From NCBI RefSeq assembly GCF_000420265.1, contig NZ_ATUP01000001.1, positions 558,001 to 622,000 of the forward strand: a stretch of 64,000 nt of DNA, in the 5' to 3' direction. The translations under genes and the position numbers were made by a program. The notes under the pieces are model-generated. The model was not told the origin of the DNA, searched no databases, and saw only the letters and a program-made list of their open reading frames with translations. This stretch comes from Oceanicaulis alexandrii DSM 11625 (GTDB lineage: Bacteria > Pseudomonadota > Alphaproteobacteria > Caulobacterales > Maricaulaceae). Of the stretch, positions 49,873 to 59,904 are shown one piece after another (position 1 is the first letter of the stretch; each line of letters opens with the position of its first letter).

Positions 49873-50847
49873 ATGGACACATTCCGCTCCCACCGCCGTC
49901 TGGGCCTGTATCCGCCCACGACTCCGGCGCACACCGGCTTTCTGGATGTCGGACAGGGCCATAGCCTCTATTATGAGGATTGCGGTCGCCCCGACGGGGT
50001 GCCCGTCATCACCTTGCATGGCGGGCCGGGCGGCGGCGCCGCCCCCGCCATGCGGCGGTTTTTCGACCCGCGCCGGTATCGCATCATCGTCTTTGACCAG
50101 CGTGGCTGCGGGCGCTCACGCCCTTATTCCTTGCTGGAGCACAATACGACCGCCCATCTGGTGAACGATATAGAACAATTGCGGTCACATCTGGGCATCG
50201 ACAAATGGCTGGTGTTCGGCGGCTCCTGGGGGGCCACGCTAGGGCTGGCCTATGCCCGCGCCTGTCCCGAACATGTTCTGGGGCTTGTCTTGCGCGGCGT
50301 CTTCGCCTGCACCCGCAAGGAGCTGGACTGGTTTTACCGCGACGGCGCCAACCGGCTGTTTCCGGACGCCTGGGCAAGGCTGACCGAACGTCTGGCCCCG
50401 GCCGAACGCGATCAGGTCATAGCCGCCTATTACGAACGCCTGGCGTCCGGCGCCAGCATGGATGAACGCCGCGAGGATGCGCTGGCCTGGTCCAGTTGGG
50501 AGAGCGCGTTGATCTCGATGAGCGCCTCGCCTCACCATGTGAACCCCGACCCGCACCGCTCTGACGCGCTGGCCCGGATCGAAGCGCATTATTTTCATCA
50601 TGGCGGGTTTTTCGAACGCGACGGGGTCTTGCTCGAAGACACCGCGCATCTGGCTGACATTCCTGGCGTCATCGTTCAGGGGCGATATGACATGGTCACC
50701 CCGCCGCGCACCGCCTGGGAATTGGCCAAGGCCTGGCCCGGCGTGCAACTGAACTTCGTGCCGGACGCGGGTCACGCTGCCGGCGAGCCGGGCACGGTGG
50801 ACGGGCTGGTGCGCGCCACCGACATGTTCGCGCGACGCTTCGGCTAA
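49873..50847 (+). CDS. pip: Proline iminopeptidase
   Basis: An alpha/beta hydrolase of 324 residues that cleaves N-terminal proline from peptides. The oxyanion loop is HGGPGGGAAP, the nucleophile elbow is GGSWGATL, and the conserved VFDQRGCGRSRPY follows; Asp and His of the triad lie in GRYDMVTPPRTAW and AGHAAGE. Start at 49873 is chosen (MDTFRSHRRLGLYPP); an upstream TTG at 49840 has no better site. The product is cytoplasmic (no signal peptide). A strong terminator follows. Confidence 0.93.
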   Translation: MDTFRSHRRLGLYPPTTPAHTGFLDVGQGHSLYYEDCGRPDGVPVITLHGGPGGGAAPAMRRFFDPRRYRIIVFDQRGCGRSRPYSLLEHNTTAHLVNDIEQLRSHLGIDKWLVFGGSWGATLGLAYARACPEHVLGLVLRGVFACTRKELDWFYRDGANRLFPDAWARLTERLAPAERDQVIAAYYERLASGASMDERREDALAWSSWESALISMSASPHHVNPDPHRSDALARIEAHYFHHGGFFERDGVLLEDTAHLADIPGVIVQGRYDMVTPPRTAWELAKAWPGVQLNFVPDAGHAAGEPGTVDGLVRATDMFARRFG

Positions 50848-50874
50848 CCCGCTCCCCGCTGAACCGTGCATGAA

Positions 50875-50906
50875 AAAAGCCCCGGTCCATACGGACCGGG
50901 GCTTTT
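50875..50906. terminator. Bidirectional intrinsic terminator
   Basis: Perfect 14-bp stem AAAAGCCCCGGTCC with an ATAC loop between the convergent iminopeptidase and transporter genes; A- and T-runs on the two flanks. Confidence 0.92.
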
Positions 50907-50927
50907 GTCGTCAGGCGAAACCGCCGC

Positions 50928-52283
50928 CTAGTTCAGAAAGGGCAGGTCAAAGCCAAAGGTGCTGGCCAGACCCGTCACGATGATCAGGCCCACAGCGACC
51001 GGCGCCAACCAGCGAATGCTGAAGCGCCAATAGGCGAAGAACTTCGCACCCGCATCAGGCAGCTCTTTCTGCATGAGCGCCTTGGAGACGACCCAGCCCG
51101 TGAAGAGCGCGATGAGGAAGCCGCCCAGCGGCAGCAAGATCGTGCCCGACACCTTGTCCAGAATATCGAAGAACTCCCCGGAGAAAGCCGCCGCGATGCC
51201 GAACATGTAGATGATCGCGCCAAAGAACAGCGCCGAGCCCACACGGCCGAAATCGGTGTGCTCCTCGCCAAAGGCCACAATCACCTGCAACAGCGAAATC
51301 GAGCTGGTCAGGGCTGCGATCAGGGCGAGGAAGAAGAACGCCCCGCCGACCCATTGGCCGCCCGGCATCTGCGCGAAGGCCGACGGCAGGGTCTGGAAGA
51401 ACAGGCCGGGGCCTGCATCCGGGCTCAGCCCGAAGGCGAACACGAACGGGAAGATCGCCAGACCCGCAATGATGGCCACCATCGTGTCGGCGCCCGCAAT
51501 GATGACGGCCGATTGGGGCAGATTGTCATCGCGCGAGAGATAGGAGCCATAGGTGATCATGATCGCCGAACCGACGCCGATCGAGAAGAAGGCCTGCCCC
51601 AGCGCTTCCAGGAAGGTCTGGGCGGTGATCTTGGAGAAGTCCGGCGCGAACAGATACTCGATCGCGGCGCCCATATCCGCGGTCAGACCGGCATAGATCA
51701 CCATGCCCACCAGCATCAGGAAGAACAGCGGCATCAGGATCGAGACCGTGCGCTCAATGCCCTTGATCACGCCAAAGCACACAATGCCCACGGTGACGAT
51801 CATGAAGGCGGTATGCCAAAGGATGACCGTGCGGGTGTCGCCCACAAGCTGACCGAAGGCGTCGGAGACCACAGACGGCTCCATGCCGACCATGCCGCCC
51901 GACAGCATCTTGAACACATAGGCGGCGACCCAGCCCGCAACGACCGAATAAAAGCACAAGATCATCACGCCGCCGGCCATGCCGACCCAGCCGGTGATCG
52001 ACCACATCTCTGACGCGCCGGCGTCAAACGCCATCTTGCGGGTGGATCCCACGGCCGACCGGCGGGCATGGCGGCCCACGCTCAGCTCCGCCATCAGGAT
52101 CGGAAAGGCGATCAACACCACGCAAACCAGATAGATCAGCACGAACGCCGCGCCGCCATTCTCGCCTGCCGTGTAAGGAAACCGCCAGAAATTACCCAGC
52201 CCGACCGACGACCCGATCGCCGCCATGAGAAAGCCGAAACGGCTGCTCCAAGTCCCGTGCGCGCTCGCGCCGCCCATCGCCAT
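50928..52283 (-). CDS. Sodium-dependent transporter (NSS/SNF family)
   Basis: A 451-residue membrane protein of the neurotransmitter:sodium symporter (LeuT) family. The first helix FGFLMAAIGSSVGLGNFWRFPY holds the unwound sodium-binding glycines and W-R-F-P-Y; GENGGAAFVLIYLVCVV follows. About 12 membrane segments. It imports an amino acid or related small molecule with sodium ions. It lies downstream of rodA but with 126 bases in between, so is probably separately expressed. Confidence 0.92.
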   Translation of the reverse strand: MAMGGASAHGTWSSRFGFLMAAIGSSVGLGNFWRFPYTAGENGGAAFVLIYLVCVVLIAFPILMAELSVGRHARRSAVGSTRKMAFDAGASEMWSITGWVGMAGGVMILCFYSVVAGWVAAYVFKMLSGGMVGMEPSVVSDAFGQLVGDTRTVILWHTAFMIVTVGIVCFGVIKGIERTVSILMPLFFLMLVGMVIYAGLTADMGAAIEYLFAPDFSKITAQTFLEALGQAFFSIGVGSAIMITYGSYLSRDDNLPQSAVIIAGADTMVAIIAGLAIFPFVFAFGLSPDAGPGLFFQTLPSAFAQMPGGQWVGGAFFFLALIAALTSSISLLQVIVAFGEEHTDFGRVGSALFFGAIIYMFGIAAAFSGEFFDILDKVSGTILLPLGGFLIALFTGWVVSKALMQKELPDAGAKFFAYWRFSIRWLAPVAVGLIIVTGLASTFGFDLPFLN

Positions 52284-52409
52284 AGGTGCAGTCTCCTCCC
52301 CTCAGCCGCGCCTGACCGGCGCACGCTTTAAATCTGTATCCGCCCTGCGACGGTTTGGCGCGGGAGGTTGGTCGATCCGCGCCCTGCGGTCAAGTTGGGC
52401 AATGCGGTG

Positions 52410-53555
52410 TTAACCAAACAATCCTGCGCCCTTGGGCGGTTCGGTGTCACGGTGGACGTGAGCGCCCAGGATCAGGCCCAGCCCGATCAGGACCGTCATC
52501 ATCACCGTGCCGCCGTAAGAGATCATCGGCAGCGGCACGCCCACCACGGGCAACATGCCCATCACCATGCCCACATTGATGAAGACGTAGAGCGAGAAGG
52601 TCGTCGCCACTCCCATCACCACCAGGCGCAGGAATACCGAGCGACACGACGTGGCGATCATCACGCAATTGGCCAGGATCAACGCATAGAGACCGAGCAC
52701 CACCAATCCGCCGACAAAGCCGAACTCCTCGCCCAGCATCGTGAAGATGAAATCGGTCTGTTTCTCAGGCAGGAAGTTCAGGTGCGCCTGAGTGCCTTCC
52801 ATATAGCCCTTGCCGGTCATCCCCCCCGATCCCAGCGCGATCTTGGACTGCAGGATATGATAGCCCGCGCCCATGGGATCGTCTTCAGGATTGATGAAGG
52901 TCATGATCCGCCGGCGCTGATAATCCTGCAGCCCGTACTGGAAGAAGAACCCGCCGGCGACGCCGCCGAGAACGCCAGACCCGATGATCACCTTCCAGCT
53001 CAGCCCCGCCAGGAATACGATCGCCACCCCGGTCGCCGCCAGCAAGAGCGAAGTGCCAAGGTCGGGCTGCTTGACGATCAGCCCCATCGGCAAGGCGATC
53101 ATCAGGGCCGGTATGATCAGCCCGCCCAGCGAGGAGACCTTTTCCTCGGGCAGGTCGTGATAATAACGCGCCAGCGCCAGAACCAGGGCGATCTTCATGA
53201 TTTCAGAGGGCTGCATCCGGATCGGGCCGATATCAATCCAGCGCTGCGCGCCCATCGCCGTGGCGCCGATCAGCTCCACCCCGACAAGCAGCACCAGTGC
53301 GCCCAGATAGGCGGGGTAAGCGAGCCCCATCCAGAACCGCGGCGGGAACAGCGCGATGACCACCATGATCATCAGCCCGACCCCCAAACGCAAAGCATGG
53401 CGTGAGGCGTAGGGATTCCAGGCGCCGCCCTCGACCGAATACAGCATGCCGACCCCGATCAGGCCGACGAGCAGGATCAACAGGACGAAGGCCCAGTTGA
53501 TCTCAAACAGCTTGCCCCGAAAGCCGCGCGGCGCGGACTGGGTGAAAACGCCCAT
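52410..53555 (-). CDS. rodA: Rod-shape protein RodA (SEDS glycosyltransferase)
   Basis: A 381-residue SEDS polymerase for lateral-wall peptidoglycan, about ten membrane segments. Family residues are GAQRWIDIGPIRMQPSEIMKIAL (split), VVKQPDLGTSLLLAATG, GMLPVVGVPLPMISYGGT and GSGGMTGKGYMEGTQ. It begins three bases after mrdA ends and works with PBP2. It is the last gene of the mreB-mreC-mreD-mrdA-rodA operon. Confidence 0.96.
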   Translation of the reverse strand: MGVFTQSAPRGFRGKLFEINWAFVLLILLVGLIGVGMLYSVEGGAWNPYASRHALRLGVGLMIMVVIALFPPRFWMGLAYPAYLGALVLLVGVELIGATAMGAQRWIDIGPIRMQPSEIMKIALVLALARYYHDLPEEKVSSLGGLIIPALMIALPMGLIVKQPDLGTSLLLAATGVAIVFLAGLSWKVIIGSGVLGGVAGGFFFQYGLQDYQRRRIMTFINPEDDPMGAGYHILQSKIALGSGGMTGKGYMEGTQAHLNFLPEKQTDFIFTMLGEEFGFVGGLVVLGLYALILANCVMIATSCRSVFLRLVVMGVATTFSLYVFINVGMVMGMLPVVGVPLPMISYGGTVMMTVLIGLGLILGAHVHRDTEPPKGAGLFG

Positions 53556-53558
53556 GCT

Positions 53559-55436
53559 CTAGCCCTCCGTGGTCGGACGCGCCGCCGAAGCGAGCATGTC
53601 CGGACGGGTGTTGGAGGGGTCGCGGCGCACCAGATCGCGCAAAATGGCCTGCGCCGGCCCAGCGGCGCGGGTGCCGCCGCCGCCATGCTCGATCACGACA
53701 GTGACCACATAGCGCGGCGCGCTGACCGGCGCGTAAGAGACGAACAGGCCGTGATTGCGAAGACGCCAGGGCAAGTCATCCTGGTCGCGCACGCCCGCAG
53801 CGCGTTCCTCTGTGGAGATGGAATAGACCTGAGACGTGCCGGTCTTGCCCGCCATCTCAAGCCCGTCCAGATCCAGTCCCCGTGTGCCCAGCGGCCAATA
53901 GGCGGAGCCGCCCGGCTCGTTGACCACGCCTGACATGGCCTGGTTCACAAGCTCCAGGTGCTCCGCATTCCAGCCCATGGAGGCGAAATCGGGAGCGGCG
54001 CCGGTCGCACGCGTCAATGTCGGCGTCACCTGACGCCCTGTCGCGATGCGTGCGGTCATCACAGCCAATTGCAGGGGCGACGCCAGCAGGGCGCCCTGCC
54101 CGATGCCCACATTATAGGTATCGCCCGTCGTCCAGGGTTCATTGCGGCGGGCGCGCTTCCAGGCGGGGCTGGGCACCAGGCCTTCCGCCCGGCGCGGGAA
54201 CGGCAGGCCGATATCAAAATACTGACCCAGACCGCAGCTCAGCATCATCTCGCGATAGCGTTCAATGCCCAGCCGGTTCGCCATCTCGTAAAAGTAGATA
54301 TCGCAGGACTGCTTGACCGCCTCATGCATATTCATGCGGCCATGGCCCTGGCGCCGCCAGCAATGGAAATCGCGATTACCGAGCCGCGTGGAGCCGCCGC
54401 AGTAAATCGTCTCTTCAGGGTCTGTCACCCCATGCTCGAGTGCGGCGAGCGAGGACATCACCTTCACTGTGGAGGCTGGCGCATAGAGCCCCGTCGTCGC
54501 CTTGTTGAACAAGGGGCGATAAGGGTTGTTGTTGAGCGACGCGAACGCCTCTGTCCCGATGCCCAGAACAAAGGCGTTGGGGTCAAAGCTGGGGGTTGAG
54601 GCGAGCACCAGAACCTCGCCGGTGATCACATCCAGCCCCACCGCCGCCGCGCTCTGATCGCCCAGCGCTTCCATCGCCGTGCGTTGCGCGCGGGCGTCCA
54701 GCGTCAGGGTGACGTCCTGGCCGGGAACGGAGGGAATGGATTGTTCGGGGATCTCGCGCATCACCCGGCCGGTGGCGTTCACCTCGACCTTGAGCTGGCC
54801 CGCCGAACCGCGCAAACGGTCTTCGTGCTGCAGCTCTGCGCCGGTGCGGCCGATCCGGAACCCCGGATGCAGCAAAAGCGGATCGTCATTGGCCGCTTCA
54901 GGCGGCGCCGCCTGCACATAGCCGGTCACATGCGCAAAATCATAAGGGCGCGGGTAGGTGCGCACTTCGCCCACATCAGGGGTGATGCCGGGCAAGTCTG
55001 GCAGGTGCAGATTGATTCGCGCAAACGTCTCCCAATCGAGATCCTCGGCCACGGTGACCGGGGTGAAGCGCGAGGTGCGCGACACGGCGCGCAAGATACG
55101 TTCAATGCGCGTTTCGCTGATCGGCATATAGCGCGACAGGCGCTCCAGCGCCGCGCTTGGATCGCCCGCCTGGTCGCGCACGATCATCAACCGATAGCTT
55201 TCGCGATTTTCCGCAATCGCTTCGCCAAACCGGTCCAGAAGCCGCCCCCGCGCAGGCGGTTGCAGGCGGAAATTGAACTGGTTTTGCTCAGACAACAGCC
55301 GGTAGGCGTCCTGCTCCAGCACCTGCAAGCCGTACATGCGCGCGCTCAAGGCGGCGAAAGCCCCCGCCCCGAGCCCTGACAACAAAAGGGACCGGCGGGT
55401 GAACTGGGCTTGGGCTTCCTGCTTGTCGCGACGCAT
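53559..55436 (-). CDS. mrdA: Penicillin-binding protein 2
   Basis: A 625-residue class B PBP, the transpeptidase partner of RodA. One N-terminal anchor (SLLLSGLGAGAFAALSARMY), dimerisation domain, then the transpeptidase: S322-x-x-K325 in PASTVKVMSS, SCD (third-motif variant) in KQSCDIYFYEMA, and KTG in AGKTGTSQV. The sequence between anchor and catalytic domain is family-typical (RGRLLDRFGEAIAEN). It is followed by rodA after three bases. Confidence 0.96.
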   Translation of the reverse strand: MRRDKQEAQAQFTRRSLLLSGLGAGAFAALSARMYGLQVLEQDAYRLLSEQNQFNFRLQPPARGRLLDRFGEAIAENRESYRLMIVRDQAGDPSAALERLSRYMPISETRIERILRAVSRTSRFTPVTVAEDLDWETFARINLHLPDLPGITPDVGEVRTYPRPYDFAHVTGYVQAAPPEAANDDPLLLHPGFRIGRTGAELQHEDRLRGSAGQLKVEVNATGRVMREIPEQSIPSVPGQDVTLTLDARAQRTAMEALGDQSAAAVGLDVITGEVLVLASTPSFDPNAFVLGIGTEAFASLNNNPYRPLFNKATTGLYAPASTVKVMSSLAALEHGVTDPEETIYCGGSTRLGNRDFHCWRRQGHGRMNMHEAVKQSCDIYFYEMANRLGIERYREMMLSCGLGQYFDIGLPFPRRAEGLVPSPAWKRARRNEPWTTGDTYNVGIGQGALLASPLQLAVMTARIATGRQVTPTLTRATGAAPDFASMGWNAEHLELVNQAMSGVVNEPGGSAYWPLGTRGLDLDGLEMAGKTGTSQVYSISTEERAAGVRDQDDLPWRLRNHGLFVSYAPVSAPRYVVTVVIEHGGGGTRAAGPAQAILRDLVRRDPSNTRPDMLASAARPTTEG

Positions 55437-55463
55437 TCGCGCTCTTTCTCAGCCTGGGCTGCC

Positions 55464-55973
55464 TTAGGAGAAGGTGCTGCGTTCCTTTCGCCGGGCGAAC
55501 AACCAGGCGAAGATCGGAAATAGAAGGATGGTCAGGATCGCTTCAGTAATCAACGGTCCAGGCGCCACCGGGGCGCCGATGGCGAACGAGCCCGCCCCCC
55601 AGGCTGCGCCGAACGCCACAATCGCCGTCAGGGTGAACCGCAAGGCCAAAGGCCCGATCTCACCGCCTGCGCCATCGGCCTCACGCAGGCGCATGACGCT
55701 GAACGCGACGAGAAACGCGAACGCCCAGACGCCCATGGGCGCGCCCGCCAGCAAATCCTGCATAACGCCGACCAGAAGTAGAACAGGCGGAGCGATAAAC
55801 CAGGGCTGACGCACCGACCAGATAAACAGCGCAATCAGGGGAAAGGCCGGCGCAAGATCCGGCCCGCCGCCCAGACGGCTGGGCAAAGCGTGCAGGATCA
55901 GAGCCACCAGCATCGTAACGATGAACACCACCAGATCGGTGGTGGCGTTATTGCGTTCGACCGATGGGCGCAT
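55464..55973 (-). CDS. mreD: Rod-shape protein MreD
   Basis: A 169-residue membrane protein with about five segments (VFIVTMLVALILHALPSRLG, APAFPLIALFIWSVRQPWFI, VLLLVGVMQDLLAGAPMGVW). MreD links MreC to the peptidoglycan enzymes. Sequence conservation is low in the family, but FxxGLxxDLL-like GVMQDLLAGAPMG and its position between mreC and mrdA are convincing. Its start codon overlaps the mreC stop (TGATG). Confidence 0.9.
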   Translation of the reverse strand: MRPSVERNNATTDLVVFIVTMLVALILHALPSRLGGGPDLAPAFPLIALFIWSVRQPWFIAPPVLLLVGVMQDLLAGAPMGVWAFAFLVAFSVMRLREADGAGGEIGPLALRFTLTAIVAFGAAWGAGSFAIGAPVAPGPLITEAILTILLFPIFAWLFARRKERSTFS

Positions 55974-56860
55974 CAGTTCGCCTCCTCTGGCGTGGAGAGC
56001 TCAATGACCGGGTCCGCCTCAGGCTCCTGAACAGGCTCGAACGGCCAGATCCAGATCAGATCAATCGGCGCGGTCCGGCTGAACAACGCCACCCGCCAGC
56101 GCCCGTCACGATCGCGAACCGCCTGCCCCACCGGCACGCCGCGCGGCATGACATTGTCATCGCCGGAGGTGACGATGCGGTCGCCTTCGCGCAAATCGGG
56201 CTCGGCGCCCAGATATTCAAGACGCGGAAACTCGGTGTTATCGCCCACCAGCAAAGCGCGAGCGTTGGACCGGTCCGCCATCACCGCGACACGGGAGTTG
56301 ATGTCCGTCAGAAGCAGAATCCGGGTGGAGCTGCGCCCTACTTCAACTGTCCGTCCGACAAGGCCGTAAACATTCACCGCCGGATAGCCCGGGCGCACCC
56401 CGTCTTCATGGCCAGCGTCGATCAGGCGCGAGCGCACGAAGGCGTTGGACCGGTCCGCCACGGTCCAGGCGCTGATCCGCGCCTCCGCAGCGTCCGCCTG
56501 CAGGTTCAGCGCTTCGCGATAGCGGGCGTTGCGTTCTTGCAAGGACAGGGCGGCGTCACGCCAGGCGCGCATCTCGGCGGCCTGCATGCGCAGATTGCGG
56601 TTTTCATCGGCCAGCTCGAACTGGCGTTTCCACCATGGGCCGATATTGGCGAGCCCGCGGAAGGGGCGAACGCTGAGATCAAGCACCGGCGTCGCCAGAT
56701 CATTGAAGCCGGCCCGCAGGCCCGTCAGGGCTTGCGGTCGGCTTTCAGGCCGGTCGATGTAAATCAGGAAACAGCTGACCAGAATGCAGATGATGAACAA
56801 GAGAGGCGAAAACCGCACTCCCTCATCCTGTCTCCGTCTGGAACTCCGCCGTTGAGCCAC
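55973..56860 (-). CDS. mreC: Rod-shape protein MreC
   Basis: A 295-residue periplasmic scaffold with one N-terminal membrane segment (LLFIICILVSCFLIYIDRP), a coiled coil (residues about 68-100) and two beta barrels: AWTVADRSNAFVRSRLIDAG, VNVYGLVGRTVEVGRSSTRI, LLTDINSRVAVMADRSNARA (each typical of MreC). The C-terminus is acidic. Follows mreB by 35 bases. Confidence 0.94.
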   Translation of the reverse strand: MAQRRSSRRRQDEGVRFSPLLFIICILVSCFLIYIDRPESRPQALTGLRAGFNDLATPVLDLSVRPFRGLANIGPWWKRQFELADENRNLRMQAAEMRAWRDAALSLQERNARYREALNLQADAAEARISAWTVADRSNAFVRSRLIDAGHEDGVRPGYPAVNVYGLVGRTVEVGRSSTRILLLTDINSRVAVMADRSNARALLVGDNTEFPRLEYLGAEPDLREGDRIVTSGDDNVMPRGVPVGQAVRDRDGRWRVALFSRTAPIDLIWIWPFEPVQEPEADPVIELSTPEEAN

Positions 56861-56895
56861 GCTGGGTAGCCTCCCTCGCAGGCTCGCTTACACGC

Positions 56896-57954
<1,059 letters not shown>

Positions 57955-57992
57955 TCAGGCGCAGCAGGCGAGTCGCCGCGCTGGGGCAAGTA

Positions 57993-58784
57993 TCATGACT
58001 CCTTGTGCGATGCTGCGTCACCGATTGCAAGCCGCTCACCCGTCTCAGCCTCAGCGTCAGCTGAGTCTTCCACGGGATTTTTTAACTCTGTTTCAGGTCC
58101 GCGCAGCCAGCGCCGCGCCAACAGCATGAAAACGATCCAGAGGGCCGCAATCCCAACCAGGGCAAGGATTGCGAGCCATCCGCCACCGGATAAAAGCGCC
58201 ATCAAGCCGCCGCCTGCAAACACCACCAGAGCGGTTTTCGGCAGCACGCCGATGGCCAATCCGCCGATAAAGGCAAAATAACTCATATGCGAAACACCCG
58301 CCGCCATATTGACCACGATGAAGGGCGCGCTCGGAACGATTCGCACGATCATGGAGGCGAAAAACCCGTTCCGCCCCACAAATTCGGAAATACGATTGAC
58401 CGTCTGCCCGCCATAGCGGCGCACCGCGTCCGCGCCCGCCAGACGTCCGGCGTAAAAGGTCACGGTCGCCGAAACGAGCGTCGCGACCCACGAATACAAA
58501 AATCCCTGCACCGGGCCGAACGCGAATACGGCAGCCCCGATCAGCGCAAACTGGGGCGCGCCGACAAAGGCCAGCACCGTGAAAATGACGATGGTCGCCG
58601 GCAGGGCGTACCATTGGTCCGCCGCGCTCTCAAACCAGGTCCCGATCTGCCCCGGCTCGATGTTCAGCACGAACTTGCCGGTCAGGAAAATCGCCAGGAC
58701 CAGAGCAAACAGCGCCAGCGAAATGTAGATCGCGCGAGCGGCGCGGGCGTCCATACGAGTGAAAAAGCGAACAAGCGGGTTCAT
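57993..58784 (-). CDS. VTT/TVP38-TMEM64 family membrane protein
   Basis: A 263-residue integral membrane protein with a VTT (SNARE-associated) domain: about five membrane segments, FVGAPQFALIGAAVFAFGPVQGFLYSW, and FIVVNMAAGVSHMSYFAFIGGLAIG near the second half. Related DedA/TVP38 proteins act in membrane lipid scramble or proton-coupled lipid transport. Start is set at MNPLVRFF (58784); an ATG at 58793 has little to choose. C-terminal tail is acidic. No operon partner. Confidence 0.8.
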   Translation of the reverse strand: MNPLVRFFTRMDARAARAIYISLALFALVLAIFLTGKFVLNIEPGQIGTWFESAADQWYALPATIVIFTVLAFVGAPQFALIGAAVFAFGPVQGFLYSWVATLVSATVTFYAGRLAGADAVRRYGGQTVNRISEFVGRNGFFASMIVRIVPSAPFIVVNMAAGVSHMSYFAFIGGLAIGVLPKTALVVFAGGGLMALLSGGGWLAILALVGIAALWIVFMLLARRWLRGPETELKNPVEDSADAEAETGERLAIGDAASHKES

Positions 58785-58911
58785 GGCGATCATATCCGGC
58801 AAAGGGTCAACGCCGCGCCTCAAGGCTGTTTGGCCAGCGCGGAGCGGCGGTACGCATACGCTTTTTTACACCGCTGGCAATCGGTTGGCGCAATCAATTC
58901 GATTAAGCGCT

Positions 58912-59904
58912 TCAGTCACCAAAGTTCGAAGCCCGGCGGATCAATCGCCCGGTCTCTTCCAGCTCGTGCTCGGCCGCTTTGGCGCGCATGGCTTTCAGAC
59001 CCGCCCGTCCCTGCTCGTAATCGGCCACCCAGCGCTTGGCGAAGCCGCCGGCGGTGACATCCTTCACGATGGCTTCAAACACGGGGCGCACCGCATCACG
59101 GATCGGGCCTTCCACTTCGTGCGCGCCAAATTCGGCGGTGTCTGAAATGGCTTCACACATGCCGGCGATGCCGCGGCTCTGGATCAGGTCGGCGATGTAT
59201 TTGATCTCATGCACGGTGTCGATATAGGCCATGACCGGACTGATCCCCGCGGCGACCAGCTGTTCATACCCTTCGCGCGCCAGAGCGCACATGCCGCCCA
59301 CCAGCACCGCCTGCTCGCCCAGAATATCGGCCAGAGCCTCCTCGCCAAAGGTCGTGGCGTAGACCCCGGCCCGGCCGCAGCCCAGCCCGCCCAGATACGC
59401 TTTCGCCCGCGCCTCGGCCTGACCGGTATAATCCTGATGCACCGCCCAGAACCCGATCAGGGAGCCGCCCTTTTCAAAGCTCGATCGCACCGCGCCGCCC
59501 GGCCCCTTGGCCGCGGCCAGCACGACGTCAATATCGGCAGGCGGCTCTATCACCTTGTACTCAATGGAAAACCCGTGGCAGAGCAACAAGGTCAGGCCGG
59601 GGCGATAATGCGGCGCGATATGCTCGCGCCAGATCTCGCCATGCGCCTCGTCCGCCGCCAGCAGCGACAGCATATCCGCGCGCCGCGCGGCCTCCGCCAT
59701 CGACACCACTTCAAATCCGTCCGCCTCGGCCTTGGCGCGCGAAGGCGAGCCCTCTCGCAAGGCGATCAGGATGGAGCGCGCGCCCATGTCGCGCAGATTG
59801 AGCGCATGCGAACGCCCGTGATTGCCGTAGCCGATAATGGCGAGGGTCTCGCTCTCAAGAGCGCTGAGGTCGAGATCAGCCTGATACAACGGTTCAGCCA
59901 TCAT
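58912..59904 (-). CDS. ilvC: Divergent ketol-acid reductoisomerase (IlvC-like)
   Basis: A 330-residue protein of class I KARI length. It has an NADPH-type loop ALREGSPSRAKAEADGF and IlvC residues: H110 in LLLCHGFSI, K133 in KGPGGAVR, D193 and E197 in ADILGEQAV, E233 in VHEIKY and S254 in EAISDTAEFG. Yet the usually fixed GYGSQGHAHALN is GYGNHGRSHALN, KGPGH is KGPGG, and the second His of the HGF-x-I-H motif is Glu. This may be a paralog with another substrate or a working but divergent enzyme. It overlaps miaA by four bases. ilvB and ilvN are not adjacent. Confidence 0.78.
   Translation of the reverse strand: MMAEPLYQADLDLSALESETLAIIGYGNHGRSHALNLRDMGARSILIALREGSPSRAKAEADGFEVVSMAEAARRADMLSLLAADEAHGEIWREHIAPHYRPGLTLLLCHGFSIEYKVIEPPADIDVVLAAAKGPGGAVRSSFEKGGSLIGFWAVHQDYTGQAEARAKAYLGGLGCGRAGVYATTFGEEALADILGEQAVLVGGMCALAREGYEQLVAAGISPVMAYIDTVHEIKYIADLIQSRGIAGMCEAISDTAEFGAHEVEGPIRDAVRPVFEAIVKDVTAGGFAKRWVADYEQGRAGLKAMRAKAAEHELEETGRLIRRASNFGD

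Noticed and set aside
52368-53405. 345-codon plus-strand frame opposite rodA
   Set aside because: His/Gln/Arg-rich antisense shadow of a well-conserved membrane protein gene.
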